Shown here in pieces: positions 34,753-45,878 of a DNA stretch of 64,000 nucleotides. The stretch covers positions 186,001 to 250,000 of the forward strand of contig LLEY01000035.1 of assembly GCA_001414485.1 (NCBI GenBank), given 5' to 3'. The position numbers were made by a program, and so were the translations under genes. The DNA is from Calycina herbarum (Eukaryota; Ascomycota; Leotiomycetes; Helotiales; Pezizellaceae). Under the pieces are notes generated by a model. The model ran no database searches, was not told the origin of the DNA, and saw only the letters and a list, made by a program, of their open reading frames with translations. Numbering within the stretch: the first letter of the stretch is position 1; each line of letters starts with the position of its first letter.

Positions 34753-35842
34753 TCACTTCCCACCCTTGGCAACAACCTCAGTCAAAACATCCAATCCATT
34801 ACCCTTCAAAAGCTCTTTATCCTATCAAAATGTTAGCTTGTCCCTTGGATCAAGTAACCTCCCCTTCTCTCACGCCTCATTTCACCAAAAAGGAAAGAAG
34901 AAAAAACTCACCAAAACCCCCTGTGGCGCTAAACAACTAGCATACCTCAAAGTTCCAGCCCCAGCCCCATGCCATATCTTTCCTGTCTTCCCCTTAATAA
35001 TATCATCCACCACCTTCCTCGCATAACTATCAGTGTCTTCCCTAGGTGCTCCGTCTTCGCCCCGTGCCCTGCTCGCAATGATCTCCTCGATAGGTTTATA
35101 ACTCGAATCTTCCGGACACTTAAAGGGTGCCATTCCTGATTGGCCGCCGTTAGATTTCGTGGGTCCGGTGACGACGGTGAGAACTTTGACGTTGAAGGGT
35201 GATAATTCCAGTCTTAGGGTTTCGCTGAGAATGTCGAGAGAACGTTTTGAGGCTGCGTAGATTCCTAGACCCGTGATATTAGAGAAAATGGGAATTCTTT
35301 TTTTGTTTTGTTTTTGAGAGGTTTGATGAAATGGAGGCTGAAGAGGGGGAATAAGAGAAAAAGAAAAACAAACCAAGATATGGCAAATTAATATATCCTG
35401 CAATACTACTAATGTTAACCACCATTTTCTCCCCCTTTCCCTCCCTCAAAACTGGAACAAAAGTCTTGATAATTTTCAGCGGTGACCAGAGATTCGTCTC
35501 AAACACCTCTTTTGCAGCATCAATGTCGGTGTCTAGTAGAGGAGTGTAATGAGAGACAGCTGCATTGTTGATAACCACATCTAAACCACCTTCACCCTCG
35601 TTCTTGATTGAGTCTACTGCGGCGATGAGTTGCTCCGACTTCGTTACGTCCAAGGTCAAAAGAGTGATATGAGGAATTTTCTCGAGAGCAGACATTTTGG
35701 CGGGGTTACGAGCTGTGGCAAAGACGTGCCATCCTTTTCTTTGGAATTGGAGGGCGAGAGCTGAGCCGATCGAATTATTGCTACAACCCGTTATCAAAAC
35801 GCGCTTTGGGTTCGTCATCGCGACGCAAGCAAAGGGAGGCAA
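34753..35842 (-). CDS. Short-chain dehydrogenase, AYR1-like (1-acyl-dihydroxyacetone-phosphate reductase type)
   Basis: Classical SDR. The nearest characterised fungal relatives reduce 1-acyl-DHAP in ether-lipid and phosphatidate synthesis, on lipid droplets and ER. Exons on the minus strand: 35842-35374, 35264-34912, 34821-34753, giving 296 residues from the first ATG; the ATG at 35818 (MTNPKRVLITG) is the likelier start, giving 288. Motifs: LITGCSNNSIGSALALQF (cofactor glycine motif in the AYR1-style variant), DVTKSEQ, VVINNAAVSHY, MVVNISSIAG with the catalytic Ser, and YAASKRSLD with the Tyr and Lys. The third exon adds DKELLKGNGLDV and the basic end. The catalytic set is complete, so a functional enzyme is expected; substrate assignment is by family only. 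Confidence 0.87.
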
Positions 35843-36995
35843 GTTTCTGGGAACTTTTGGAGGTTTGTAAAGGATTTGGAAATACTTTACGTCTTCACGT
35901 CAAGATTTTGAAGTAATCTTACGTAGATGCACTATAGTATCCCAGCCAACAAGTGCCAATTGAAACAAGGCTTGGCGTTGGGGAAAGCGGGGTCCATCAT
36001 CGGATGCAGCATTGCAGCTGTCGCTCCACGGTAACAAATTCACGCCAACGATAGAACGACAATCTAGAAGCATGGATATACTACTTTGGAATATCCTACA
36101 TCTGCTCATATTTTTTATACATTTTTGCGACCCTTTAGTGGTGAGTTATACACGTTGCCCTCATTGCTACTTTTCGTGTTTGCTGTCACTGCCAGACAAA
36201 GTAAAGTATAGCTTCTTTATCATACGAAAGAAACTCAGAGAATGCAAAATCTACTCTCTTGATTCTCCTAATTCTTTCCATACAATTATTAAATATTTGA
36301 CATGGACTATTTCCTTTGTACTCTTACATGTTTCGATATTCCGCACCAAAACCCATTTTCGGCGTCCTACTTAATGTAATAGGATCTGCCATAATTGCCT
36401 TTTCAATGTCTATACAGCCCCCAGAACATGTGACCCTATCCAAATCCAGTTTTTGTTTGTAGTTGAACTACGCAAAAGAGGGAAGTCTCGTGACATGTCA
36501 GGTAGAGCATGTGACATTGTCCCAAAATGGATTGTTGCACATCGCATGAAATTTCAAGTAAATCCGATACTCGAAATCAGAAATTGTTTAGAGGTTTGAT
36601 TTTTTTGGAAACTCCTTTGCTCTGTCGGCCGAGCCCTCCCCCTTTCCTGCCTAGCAGCGCCACGCCGCCACTTAGGAAGGAGTAACGTAAGATTATATTG
36701 AGAGGTAACAATTGAGTAAGGAGAGCTTTGCACCCAGCCCATCATCGTTGGAGGCTTTCTATATCGGAGAGATGGGCCGTTAAACAGCAGGATCTGTATA
36801 CATTTGACTAGTTGGGATCGAAGAGCGGAAAAGCGAAGAGTAAAGCCAACTACTGAGGGGTAATAATGTCAACTCTTAAGTTCACTTACGTCTGTCTGGA
36901 GCACCCTGAACAGTATACAAATTTTAACACCCGCAAATCAAATTCGACATTAAGATGTCGACCCTTCAATTAATTCATCTAAGAATCCCCAATCA
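35843..36995. other. 1.15-kb intergenic region, no gene recognised
   Basis: The 120-codon frame 36012-36374 (plus) is rich in Phe, Ile and His with no motif and is considered chance. The sequence otherwise lacks features. Confidence 0.4.
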
Positions 36996-39680
36996 TCAAC
37001 CTACCGTCAAAGTAACATTCGATCTCAAATCCGCACTCGAGCTCCCCGCAAAAACCACGAAATCCCCCGGCTCAACCACATATTTCATCTTCACATCCCA
37101 TAGTCCCAACTGCCCCACATCAATCGGGATCTGCACGCTCTTCGTCTCCCCCGCCTTAATCGCGACCTTCGAAAAGCCCTTGAGTTGAATATTCGGAACC
37201 ACGACGCTGGTAATGAGATCTTTAACATACAACTGCACAACCTCCGTTCCATCACGCGTAGAATTATTCGTAACATCAACCGAAGCGGTAATTTTATCCG
37301 TCGCACCAGCTTTGGTTTTCGAAAGGGTGATGGCAGAGTACGAGAATTCCGAGTAGGATTTTCCATATCCGAATTCGTAGAGGGGTCGAGGGTCGTTTAG
37401 TACATATGTATGGCCAAATAGGAGAGTTCCATTATCGTATTCCTTTCCGGCATCAATCCACGGAACAGCTCGTCCACTGTTCAAGTAATCGTAGTAAATG
37501 GGTGTAGTTCCAACATCATATGGGAATCCAACGGATAATTTCCCACTGGGGTTGATGTCTCCGAAAAGGATATCGGCGAGCGCGTTGCCTCCTTCTTCAG
37601 AGGGGTAGAATTGCTGTACGAGAGCAGAGGCACTGGCGGGAATCCATGCTTCTGTGATGGGCTTTCCGGAAGAAAATACGACCACAGTTGGTTTTCCAGT
37701 GTCGATGATTGCTTGGACTAGATGTGGCATGGCGCCGACTAGATTAAGAGAAGCTACATCGACGTGTTCGCCAGTTGTAGCATTAAGGCCTTGCCACAGT
37801 TCGTATTGGTCACGCTAAGGTATCGTAAGTGAGTGATTTTAGGTTGTTAGACTCTGGAAATACTCACAGACCAAGTTCCAACAACGACTACAGCAACATC
37901 TGCGGCAGACGCGGTTGCCACTGCCTCAGCGAAACCTGACTGGTCGTTCGACCAACGTTCACATCCTTTGGCATATGTCACAGCTATAAATAATTTAGCA
38001 GGCTTTGAGAAAAGATTGGAGAAATTCGAAACATACCTCCTTTGCTAGCAGCTTTTATTCCATCGAGTGGTGTCACGCCTCTTGCGGAGCTTCCATTGAC
38101 TACATAATCCCCATACTGTTCACAGTCAGTATCAAAATCAGTAATTGCTGAAAATCACTTACGTTCATAAAACCATGGGCCATCGGTCCAATCACAGCAA
38201 TGCTTGCCGTCTTTGACAAAGGCAATGTCTGCTTGTGATTCTCCAAAAGCACAATTGACTCTGCATCGAGCTGTCGAGCCAGAGCAACATTCTCGGGTGT
38301 GTGAATAAGTGATCCAGTCGTATTTGATGATACTCCACCATAAGGATTTTCGAAAAGACCCAAGGCAAACTTTGCGCGAAGTTGTCGAGAAACAGCAGTA
38401 TCAACGACATCGAGACTTAATTCTCCGGAAGCTACGAGAGCGGGGATGTTTTCGAAGCTGTATGAACCTCCTCCCATTTCAACATCATTACCTGAGGGTA
38501 ACGCCTAAGACAAATCAGCTGCGGAAAATTAATACTACCCTAGAATACTCACATAACGTGTTATTGCTTCTTTATCTAGAGGCGTAGATTCACACATCTT
38601 GAAATCTTTGCAGAGACGGTCTGTTCCACCAGCATCGCTCGTGACAAACTATTGAACAGGCCAAATTAGCATAGGACTTCCTTCTGAGGCGACGGAGAAT
38701 CTCAACACCTAAAAATTAAAAAGATCGGCTTACATATTTGTAACCCCATTCCTCTCTCAGAATCTCCGTCAGAATATGATGGTTCGCAACCAAAGGAATC
38801 CCATCATAAGATGAATACGCAGACATAATAGCATACGCCCCACCATCGATGATCTGGCGTTTATAAGATGGCAAATAAGTCGTCCTAAGTTCCCGCTCTC
38901 CTCCATGAACTGGTCCAGTATTGAGTCCTTGCTCTGGCACTCCAAAAGCAGCAAAATGTTTTACCATCGCACTTACATTACCTCCCTGCATACCCTGAAT
39001 ATAGCTATAACCCATTTCGCCAGCCAAAAATCCATCTTCTCCAAACGTTTCCTCGACTCGACCATATCTCAATTCCCTAGCCAAATCACCCAGAGGACCA
39101 AAGATCTGATTGACTCCCAAAGCTAGAGACTCTTGAGCAATTGCTGCCCCCATTTTTTCGACCAAGTCGGTATTCCATGAACATGCGTAAGCAATGGGCG
39201 AGTTGAAAATGGTCGCGTTTCCAATTAGAAAGCCGTGGATTCCTTCACTTTGAACGAAAGCTGGTATTCCCAAGGTTGTGTTTCGCATGAGATATTCTTG
39301 TCCTTTTCTGACACCTTCCGAAATCCATTGCTGCGGGACTGGGTAACCAACGTAGAATTGTCCGGCTCGTTTTGCCATGTTCCATGCCAACCCTGTTGCG
39401 TTGAAGTCATTGTTGGTGGTATTAACCCAGTTTGAGATGTCTCCTTGGACTAATTGTGCCGTTTCTATAGTACAAGAAAGTTAGAAATCATTGGAACTGC
39501 ACGTAAGGAAATAGGTTGTATACTATCTTCTAGGGTCATTCGAGACAGCAAATCTGCAACTCTGTCATCAACACTGGCAGCGGGGTTTTTGTAGAGAGCA
39601 CTTGTGGTATTAGTATTATTGCTGGCGGCTTGTACGGCGGGCAGCAGCAGTGCCGCTATAGGTAACAAAAGAAGCTTCAT
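36996..39680 (-). CDS. Secreted glycoside hydrolase family 3 (beta-glucosidase/beta-xylosidase type)
   Basis: Extracellular retaining glycosidase releasing terminal beta-linked sugars. Exons on the minus strand: 39680-39524, 39464-38734, 38648-38553, 38504-38163, 38115-38037, 37983-37868, 37814-36996, giving 779 residues. Signal peptide MKLLLLPIAALLLPAVQA. N-terminal barrel: LLSRMTLEDK, FVQSEGIHGFL, GPLGDLARELRYGRVEETFG, AMVKHFAAFGVPEQG, GERELRTTYLPSYK, and FVTSDAGG, where the Asp is the expected nucleophile (near residue 303). The second domain includes SIVLLENHKQTLPLSKT and VAVVVVGTW. The C-terminal fibronectin-III-like domain runs PLYEFGYGKSYSEFSYS to the end, with EVVQLYVKD and LKGFSKVAIKAGETK. 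Many N-glycosylation sites are present. The start at 39680 is preferred over 39737 because it begins the signal peptide directly. Exact substrate is not assigned. Confidence 0.93.
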
Positions 39681-41796
39681 GGTAAAAAAAGGAATGTTCT
39701 CAGTCCTATCGAACGGAAATGGGGTCTCCTTGGGCAAGAACCGCTTGATATCTGGATCCCATCATGCCGACCTCACTCCTCTTGTATTCTCTTCCAACTT
39801 TCAAAATTCCCATGCCATTCCTCTCTCCTCTCCTGATTCCAGTAGAAAACCCATCTTTTTACCACTACCAAGCTGGGTAAAGACAAGGCTCCACTATGAG
39901 CTTGACAACGCGGGGTTACCAGGGACTCTCCGAGGCGCGCTTATGTGTGGCTCGATTTGTTTCCCCGCAACGGAAGATTTTCGTAACAGCGTAACAGGAA
40001 ATTTGTGGCCGTATAGCAATTTTCAATCAGGGGTGCCATCAGTAGCGCGGAAGTTCAACATGCCTGGTTCGTGGATAAAATCATGTAGATGCGCAGATGG
40101 AGGTACAAAATCCTCATGGTTCTTCGGTTGTGTACCGGCTTGGCTGTGGATTTATATTAGTCCGGGCCGGGAGGCCTCGGGCCGAGATCGCTTTCAATTT
40201 ACCCGTAATTTCTCCACAGTCTAGTCTTGGTCCTGTTAGTGTCAGTATAAAGCCCCTCTCAGATTCCTCCTTCTTTCTCCTCGAACAGACCGGAAATTTT
40301 GCACCGACACGCATCGCAACGATGATTGACATATTCCTAGGTGTTTAGCAATTTGCAAAGCTACAGCGCTCCACCTCGATGCCACCAGCACCCCCTACAC
40401 ATTATGTCCTCTGGCAGTTCATCTACCAAATACATACATGTGGCCAAAGAATCAGCAAGCGCATCTGTCAGCCAGTCATCTGATGAGAGTTTAGCTCTCT
40501 CCTCTCCTCTCTAGTACTGTTCCTTGCCCTACTTTTCCACGCTCAGCCTTTGTATGGCTATGGCCAGCGCATAGGTGGACGAGGAAGTCTTTCAACGTTG
40601 TCAATATACGTGGCAATAACCAGATTTTGTAAATAAGAAAAAACGTTGGTGATTTGTTTTCCCAAAGAATGCTTGTTGGTTGGGCTGTAAATTTAGACCA
40701 GGAGGGGAGGGAAGGAGCGACCTCGATAAAAGGGGCCATGACCCACCGAGCTATGGCCTGACAGAGGGCTGACTAGAATAAAAAAGCTAGCCAGAACAAA
40801 TTCCGCAACCATAGGAGTTATCAATAAACTGGCTCACACACCAATTGAAACAGAGAGCGATAAGGACGGCGTGCTCATTTTTGCATGGCATTCAAATTAA
40901 AGTGCATTCCCCTTTTTATCATCAGACTAATTTTCCTGAAGATAGAAAGCCAAGACTAATCGAGTCAAATTATATTATTTTTTACTGGGATGAGACTAAA
41001 GGTGTTTGGTACCTTCGTATTGTGTAATGTGCTAGAGGGGAATCCCTGGCTAAATGGCCCGATGGCTCCCAAGGGGACTAAAGATGCTACTTTTCAGAAC
41101 CAAATGAATTCTTAATAATACAAAATATAGTTGAAACAATCCCTGAAGATACAATTAGATCTCTTTCTGATCCGTTTGGGAATTGGCATCTGGTCTATGA
41201 TGTTGGTGTCAGCTGGCTGTTACATGTATCAGCCGGTCTTAAATCAAATATCACTTCTAAACTGAAGGCTGTACACCAAAAGTTTTCACGTGGACAACTC
41301 CAGTAGTACCATGACACAAATATTCTTGTCTAAGAGCGCATGGTTACTGTATTGAAACGAAAGCGAAGATCCGTGTAGCTGTGTGTTATGAAGTATATGG
41401 CTTGGGTTTGCATACCTCTTGCGAGAAAATCTTTAGAAGGATCAAGTATATGATAACGAGTTAAAGAGAATGCTTCTATTACCAACCATATGCGACCAAT
41501 ATGGTTTGTACATGTTGTGTTCTTACTGGGACGGGCTTCTGCATCGATCCGAATTTCAAAATTCCCCGTATGCAGCAGTCGGCTGGTGGAAGTCCGTTGT
41601 GTCCCTTGTGTAAATTACTTGAGGTAACAACATCACATCAATAAAATACTGATCTCTTTTGTTCCCTACTCTATATATCCCTTGCCATTTTCCATTCCAT
41701 TTTCCGTATGCTTTCAACTTCTGGTTTGTAAACCAACGAGGTGTGCCCAACTTATTCCCCCATCCACTATCGCAGCATACAGCGTTGACTCGCGAA
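39681..41796. other. 2.1-kb intergenic region, no gene recognised
   Basis: A 206-codon plus-strand frame (39604-40224) overlaps the antisense of the GH3 signal-peptide exon and lacks protein-like features. Other frames are under 90 codons. The region should contain the GH3 promoter (left) and that of the gene at 41797 (right). Confidence 0.42.
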
Positions 41797-42381
41797 ATGG
41801 CATCACCAGTTTCTCTCCGACTACCCACCTCGTTTTGTAACGCAAACGTTGATTCAGCAAGTCAAATACCCACCACGGACCAAATACTCGGTACCTGGCA
41901 CATAATCAGAACTTCTGTTCCTTTCTGGATTGACAAACGCAACCCAAGTGTCACATTCTCAGCCCCCAGCATCTCCAAAACCACCTCAACCTCAACCTCT
42001 CCCTCCAATTCATCCCCCTCACATCTCAACAACTCAACCACCTACCAAGCTCTCTCCTCCTCAAACTTCAAAACTGTAAAGGGAACAGACACCCCCATCC
42101 CCAACCAACAAGGAATCTACGAATGGCGAGGAACCGGTTGGCTGAAGATTGCGAGCAGCAAATGGGAAATTCTAGGGTACGAGAAAACCAATGACGACGC
42201 ATGGCTTTTCGTTTTCACGCCAGGATCAATTCTCACAACGGGTGGTTTGATTTTGTATTCCAATAAAAAGGAGGGGCTTGCGGAGGGGGCATTAGAGGGG
42301 ATTGAGGCAGCTTTGGCGGGGTGGGAACATCCGCAACTTCGAGAATTGGTAGGATCTATGTTTGATGTTAAGAGGGAGTAG
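41797..42381 (+). CDS. Hypothetical protein, calycin/lipocalin-like appearance
   Basis: A single-exon 194-residue protein from ATG at 41797 (MASPVSLRLPTSF). After a short N-terminus it reads ILGTWHIIRTSVPFWIDKRN, an opening G-x-W typical of lipocalin-like barrels. Then comes a Ser/Thr-rich insertion of about 40 residues, GIYEWRGTGWLKIASSKWE, and AWLFVFTPGSILTTGGLILY, alternating in a beta-rich way. It ends in a helix EGALEGIEAALAGW and ELVGSMFDVKRE. No signal peptide is present. An upstream in-frame extension to 41659 starts with a non-ATG codon and is disregarded. The calycin link is a weak structural impression; no function is proposed. Confidence 0.68.
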   Translation: MASPVSLRLPTSFCNANVDSASQIPTTDQILGTWHIIRTSVPFWIDKRNPSVTFSAPSISKTTSTSTSPSNSSPSHLNNSTTYQALSSSNFKTVKGTDTPIPNQQGIYEWRGTGWLKIASSKWEILGYEKTNDDAWLFVFTPGSILTTGGLILYSNKKEGLAEGALEGIEAALAGWEHPQLRELVGSMFDVKRE

Positions 42382-42597
42382 TTGAGTCTTTTACCTCGAG
42401 TTTGGAGTAACATGATATATTAAGGTCGTGGAATGTGAGCTTCTGAAATGCAAGTTGTATAGAGATAGCAAAGACCACTTCTCCAACCACCTGTGAACTG
42501 GAACAAATTCCATAGATCAAGCATCCTCATATTCCCTTTTCCCATATAAAAAGGCTTGCTGCACCTACCGAGTCAAGCCCACTGCCTCCCAAAAGAT
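42382..42597. other. Short intergenic region between convergent genes
   Basis: It separates the 3' ends of the calycin-like gene and the NACHT gene. Nothing recognised. Confidence 0.4.
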
Positions 42598-45500
42598 TTA
42601 CAAAACGACACATCTACAAAACCCGGTAGATTTCTTCACTTGACTCTTGCCTTCGGCTTGTAAAGGTAGGATATCCATTCCAGGAACAGAAGGCGCATCT
42701 GCCTCAATGACTTGTTCCCGACCCCCAATTTCTAATGAAGGACTCTTTATCTCGGGCGCAGAAGCTGCTTGGTGTTCAACAACTAAAGCCTCAATGCGCC
42801 TATAGTGCTCAGGCACTAAGCTTTCTCGTAATATAGCCAACGGAGTACGCTTCGACGCATCAATCTCCATCTTCCTATTGCAATCTGCTCCGTAACTGAT
42901 AAAAAGTTCTGCCGCACGAACGAGGTATCGCGAGAGGTCGTGTCCTGTACTTGTACTGCCCATGCATAAGAACTCATGCCAAATCGTCGTTTCCCGTTCA
43001 GCCACTCGTTCATTGGGGTCCGCCCCTCGAGCGAGAAGTAGTTCGATCATAGCAAGGTTCACTTCCCATGGGGAATGAGGAACAGCGCAGAGGTATGAGG
43101 TCTTCGCTGCGGTTGAGCCATACGTCACTCTCAAAAGTGACCCGCTACCTCCAGTTGGCTTCAACAATTCGGGGCTCTTTTCAAGTCTTCGACTAACATA
43201 GAGGCACAGGCCTGCTTTAGTGGCAGCACTGATAAATACCCCTGTACTCGTATTTTCGCAGCCTTCTAACAGCTCGAAAGACAAGCCCCGACTCCTGCGA
43301 TAGTTGGTTATCCACCGCTCGAACTCGTTGTTTAGGAAGTCCTCATGAATTTCTCCTTTGATAATTTCAATTTCACGGGCGTATTGAAAAATTTTGAAAA
43401 TGTTTTTCATGCCAGGATCATTGTGTTGATGGGGAAATTTGGTTAGAGCCAGTTGCACTCTACAAAGTGTGGTAAGGGCGTCAAAACCGGTACCTGCTCG
43501 CTTTCGAAGCAAGTCTTGGACTTCGTTCGTCTCTAGAAAGTCCTTGACAGTTCGATGGAGAAATACTATGTCGTAATTCCATTTGATTGATCTAGGCCCT
43601 ATTGAAGTGAGTTAAAGACCCATTAGAAATACAAGCCGGTGTGCCCTTTGACTTTGCAAAATGAAACAGATTGGAAACATAGGCTAGCCCGACACTGATT
43701 TCAAGAGCGTTACTTAGATTAGAAACTTCAAATCCTCAATATGTACGCACGCCTAGAGCTTCCTCATTTCGATCGCCTTGACACTTGCCAAGCACAAAAT
43801 AAATGAGAGATACTAGGCAAAGTTGGTAAGAACCCATGGCGGAATAATAGAAGTCCCAAAACCATAAAATCAATAATCATGAGCAGTAGTTTTTCAATAC
43901 ATGGTTGGTGGATGATAGGAAAACTATATCAGGTAGTTACCTTTTTGGTGGAGTGTGAACTCGACGAGATCTCGACAATAAGCATTTACGTGGCATATTG
44001 TCTCTTTTGCTCGTAATTCTGCAATTCCGGGCATTGCAATCATGGGAATTGATTGTGGATTGTAATTGTGGTCGTCTGCTTCTTTCTCGAAGAACCAATA
44101 TTCGGTCGTGGTCAATTCTGGATTCGCGTGAAGGACCAGCTGGAAGGTCTGCGCTGCCCGCTCATGATATATATCCTCAACGGAATCCAGCATCTGCTGA
44201 AAATAGCTTTCTAAGTCGGATGGAAATGCGTCGAGCCTCTTCTGCATTTGGGCCATGTTATTATCGTCGACCGATCCCCTGATCAGAGATCGAACGGCCA
44301 AATATACCCACAAGAAAACACCTTGGGCTCTTTCGGTGATGTCTTCGATGAGCTTAAGATGCCCATTATCCCGCGAGGCCAACTTGATGAAGTTGGGGTC
44401 TTCTGAGAGGGTATCTTTGGCAAACAACTTGATATCGTCTTTGGTAAAGTCCTGAATGGAAAGCTTGGGTTTAGGATTGTTCCCAAAGGCTTTTTTGAAG
44501 GCATTCCACGGCCTGCTTGAAGCACATATTTTAACATTTGCAGAAAGGGATAGTTCACGTAGTATGTTGATAATGTCGGAGTCTTCCCCTTCGTATTCGT
44601 CCAAATTGTCAACAAAAAAACAAAACTTGAAAGGCAATTTATCTTGATTTGCTACCTCCGTCAGTCCATCGATAAGTTGCTGATAAGTCCAGATATATGG
44701 GCCATGGTCGTCACCTAGATTGACTGCGCTCCAGCATGACTGACGTAACTTTTCGATGAGTTCCGGGCATTGGCTGAGTATTTGGTAAAGAAACGACTGA
44801 AGAAGTCCTTGCTGGGATTTCTGCATCGAATTGCCGGCGCTCCAGAAAAAGAAGCTAGCAATAACTAGCTTTTGTGGATATGCCCAATATTCAAGCATTG
44901 TGCGGGTAGTTATATGATCGACTAAGAGCTTCATAAGAGTGGATTTGCCAGATCCAGCTTTGCCGGACACCCAGAATATTCCGTCATAGTGTCTGAGCCA
45001 ACCCAAGAATCGTGGCTGTCGACGATTGCCATTATTCGATTCTTCAAACATCCACTCAAATGTTTTTTTGTGTGCTACTTTGATCGATGCTTGCCGGGTT
45101 TTGATGGACCGGAAGTTTAGGCTACGCAAAACGACCGCAACAGATACCCGTTGCCCCTCCTCAGCTAGATGGTAGCACTTCATTCCTATTCCGCTAAAGG
45201 AATCGTAGTCGATTCGATTGGTGTTTTGACTTCGAAGTTCTTGAACAATTTCCCGACGCAATTTATCTATCTTATTGTTTGTGGCTGTCTCGATCCGTTG
45301 ATTCTCAGACAAAATGCCGTTCAAAGCTAGTAACACTCTGGATTGCTCGTCACTGGAAATGGTAAGCTTTCGATATCCTTCAAATATGGATATTTCTCAT
45401 TAGGGGCGCACCTAAGGAGGCTTAACAGATGAATACTCAATTGAGCCTGAATATCCTGCAAACGCTTCTTTGTATCCTGAACATCGCCTTTCTTTCTGAT

Positions 45501-45878
45501 GTCTCTCAAGGCAGCCCGGAAGCTATCCACTCCGTGGCCGATGTTTGTTTCGGAATTTTGTACTTTCAAGCTACCAAGAAGATCCACCAACTCTTTCCCG
45601 ACATGCTTGCAAGACGCGGCGACCCGAAGCATTGCCTCCTCCTGTTTGGAGGCTGGCTGTCTGGTGATGCCAGCTCGACTTTGTTCTGGATAACTAGTAC
45701 CAGTTATGATATTTCCCACGAGCCGATTCAAGTCTTTTGTGATCAACTCGAGCTCATCATTGTTGGCCAAGCTCCCCTTATCATATAACTGGACCCCTTT
45801 TGACACCAGCTTGACACTGAAACCAACAAATTGAACAGCAGCACACGCAACGCTTAAAGCTGATAACGGTTCAAGCAT
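42598..45878 (-). CDS. NACHT-domain STAND protein (fungal NLR-like) with C-terminal CaaX box
   Basis: Signal-transducing NTPase of the kind used in fungal non-self recognition and programmed cell death. Exons on the minus strand: 45878-45412, 45352-43941, 43598-42598, giving 959 residues. The N-terminus MLEPLSALSVACAAVQFVGF with KLVSKGVQLY is the fungal STAND N-terminal (HeLo-like/NLR N-terminal) type. A coiled linker follows, then NACHT with Walker A GIFWVSGKAGSGKSTLMKLL near residue 290, Walker B-like FCFFVDNLDEYEGED near 400, and ICASSRPWNAF (sensor region). Then come the winged-helix-like part GVFLWVYLAVRSLIRG and VFLHRTVKDFLET after a 342-nt intron. The C-terminal region has ankyrin-like pieces (AMIELLLARGADPNER, AELFISYGADCNRK). 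The last four residues are CVVL, preceded by CR, a canonical CaaX motif. Alternative: the long intron might hide a further exon. Confidence 0.9.

Noticed and set aside
39604..40224. 206-codon plus-strand frame as a gene
   Set aside because: It begins antisense to the GH3 signal-peptide exon and has no recognisable motif or splice structure.
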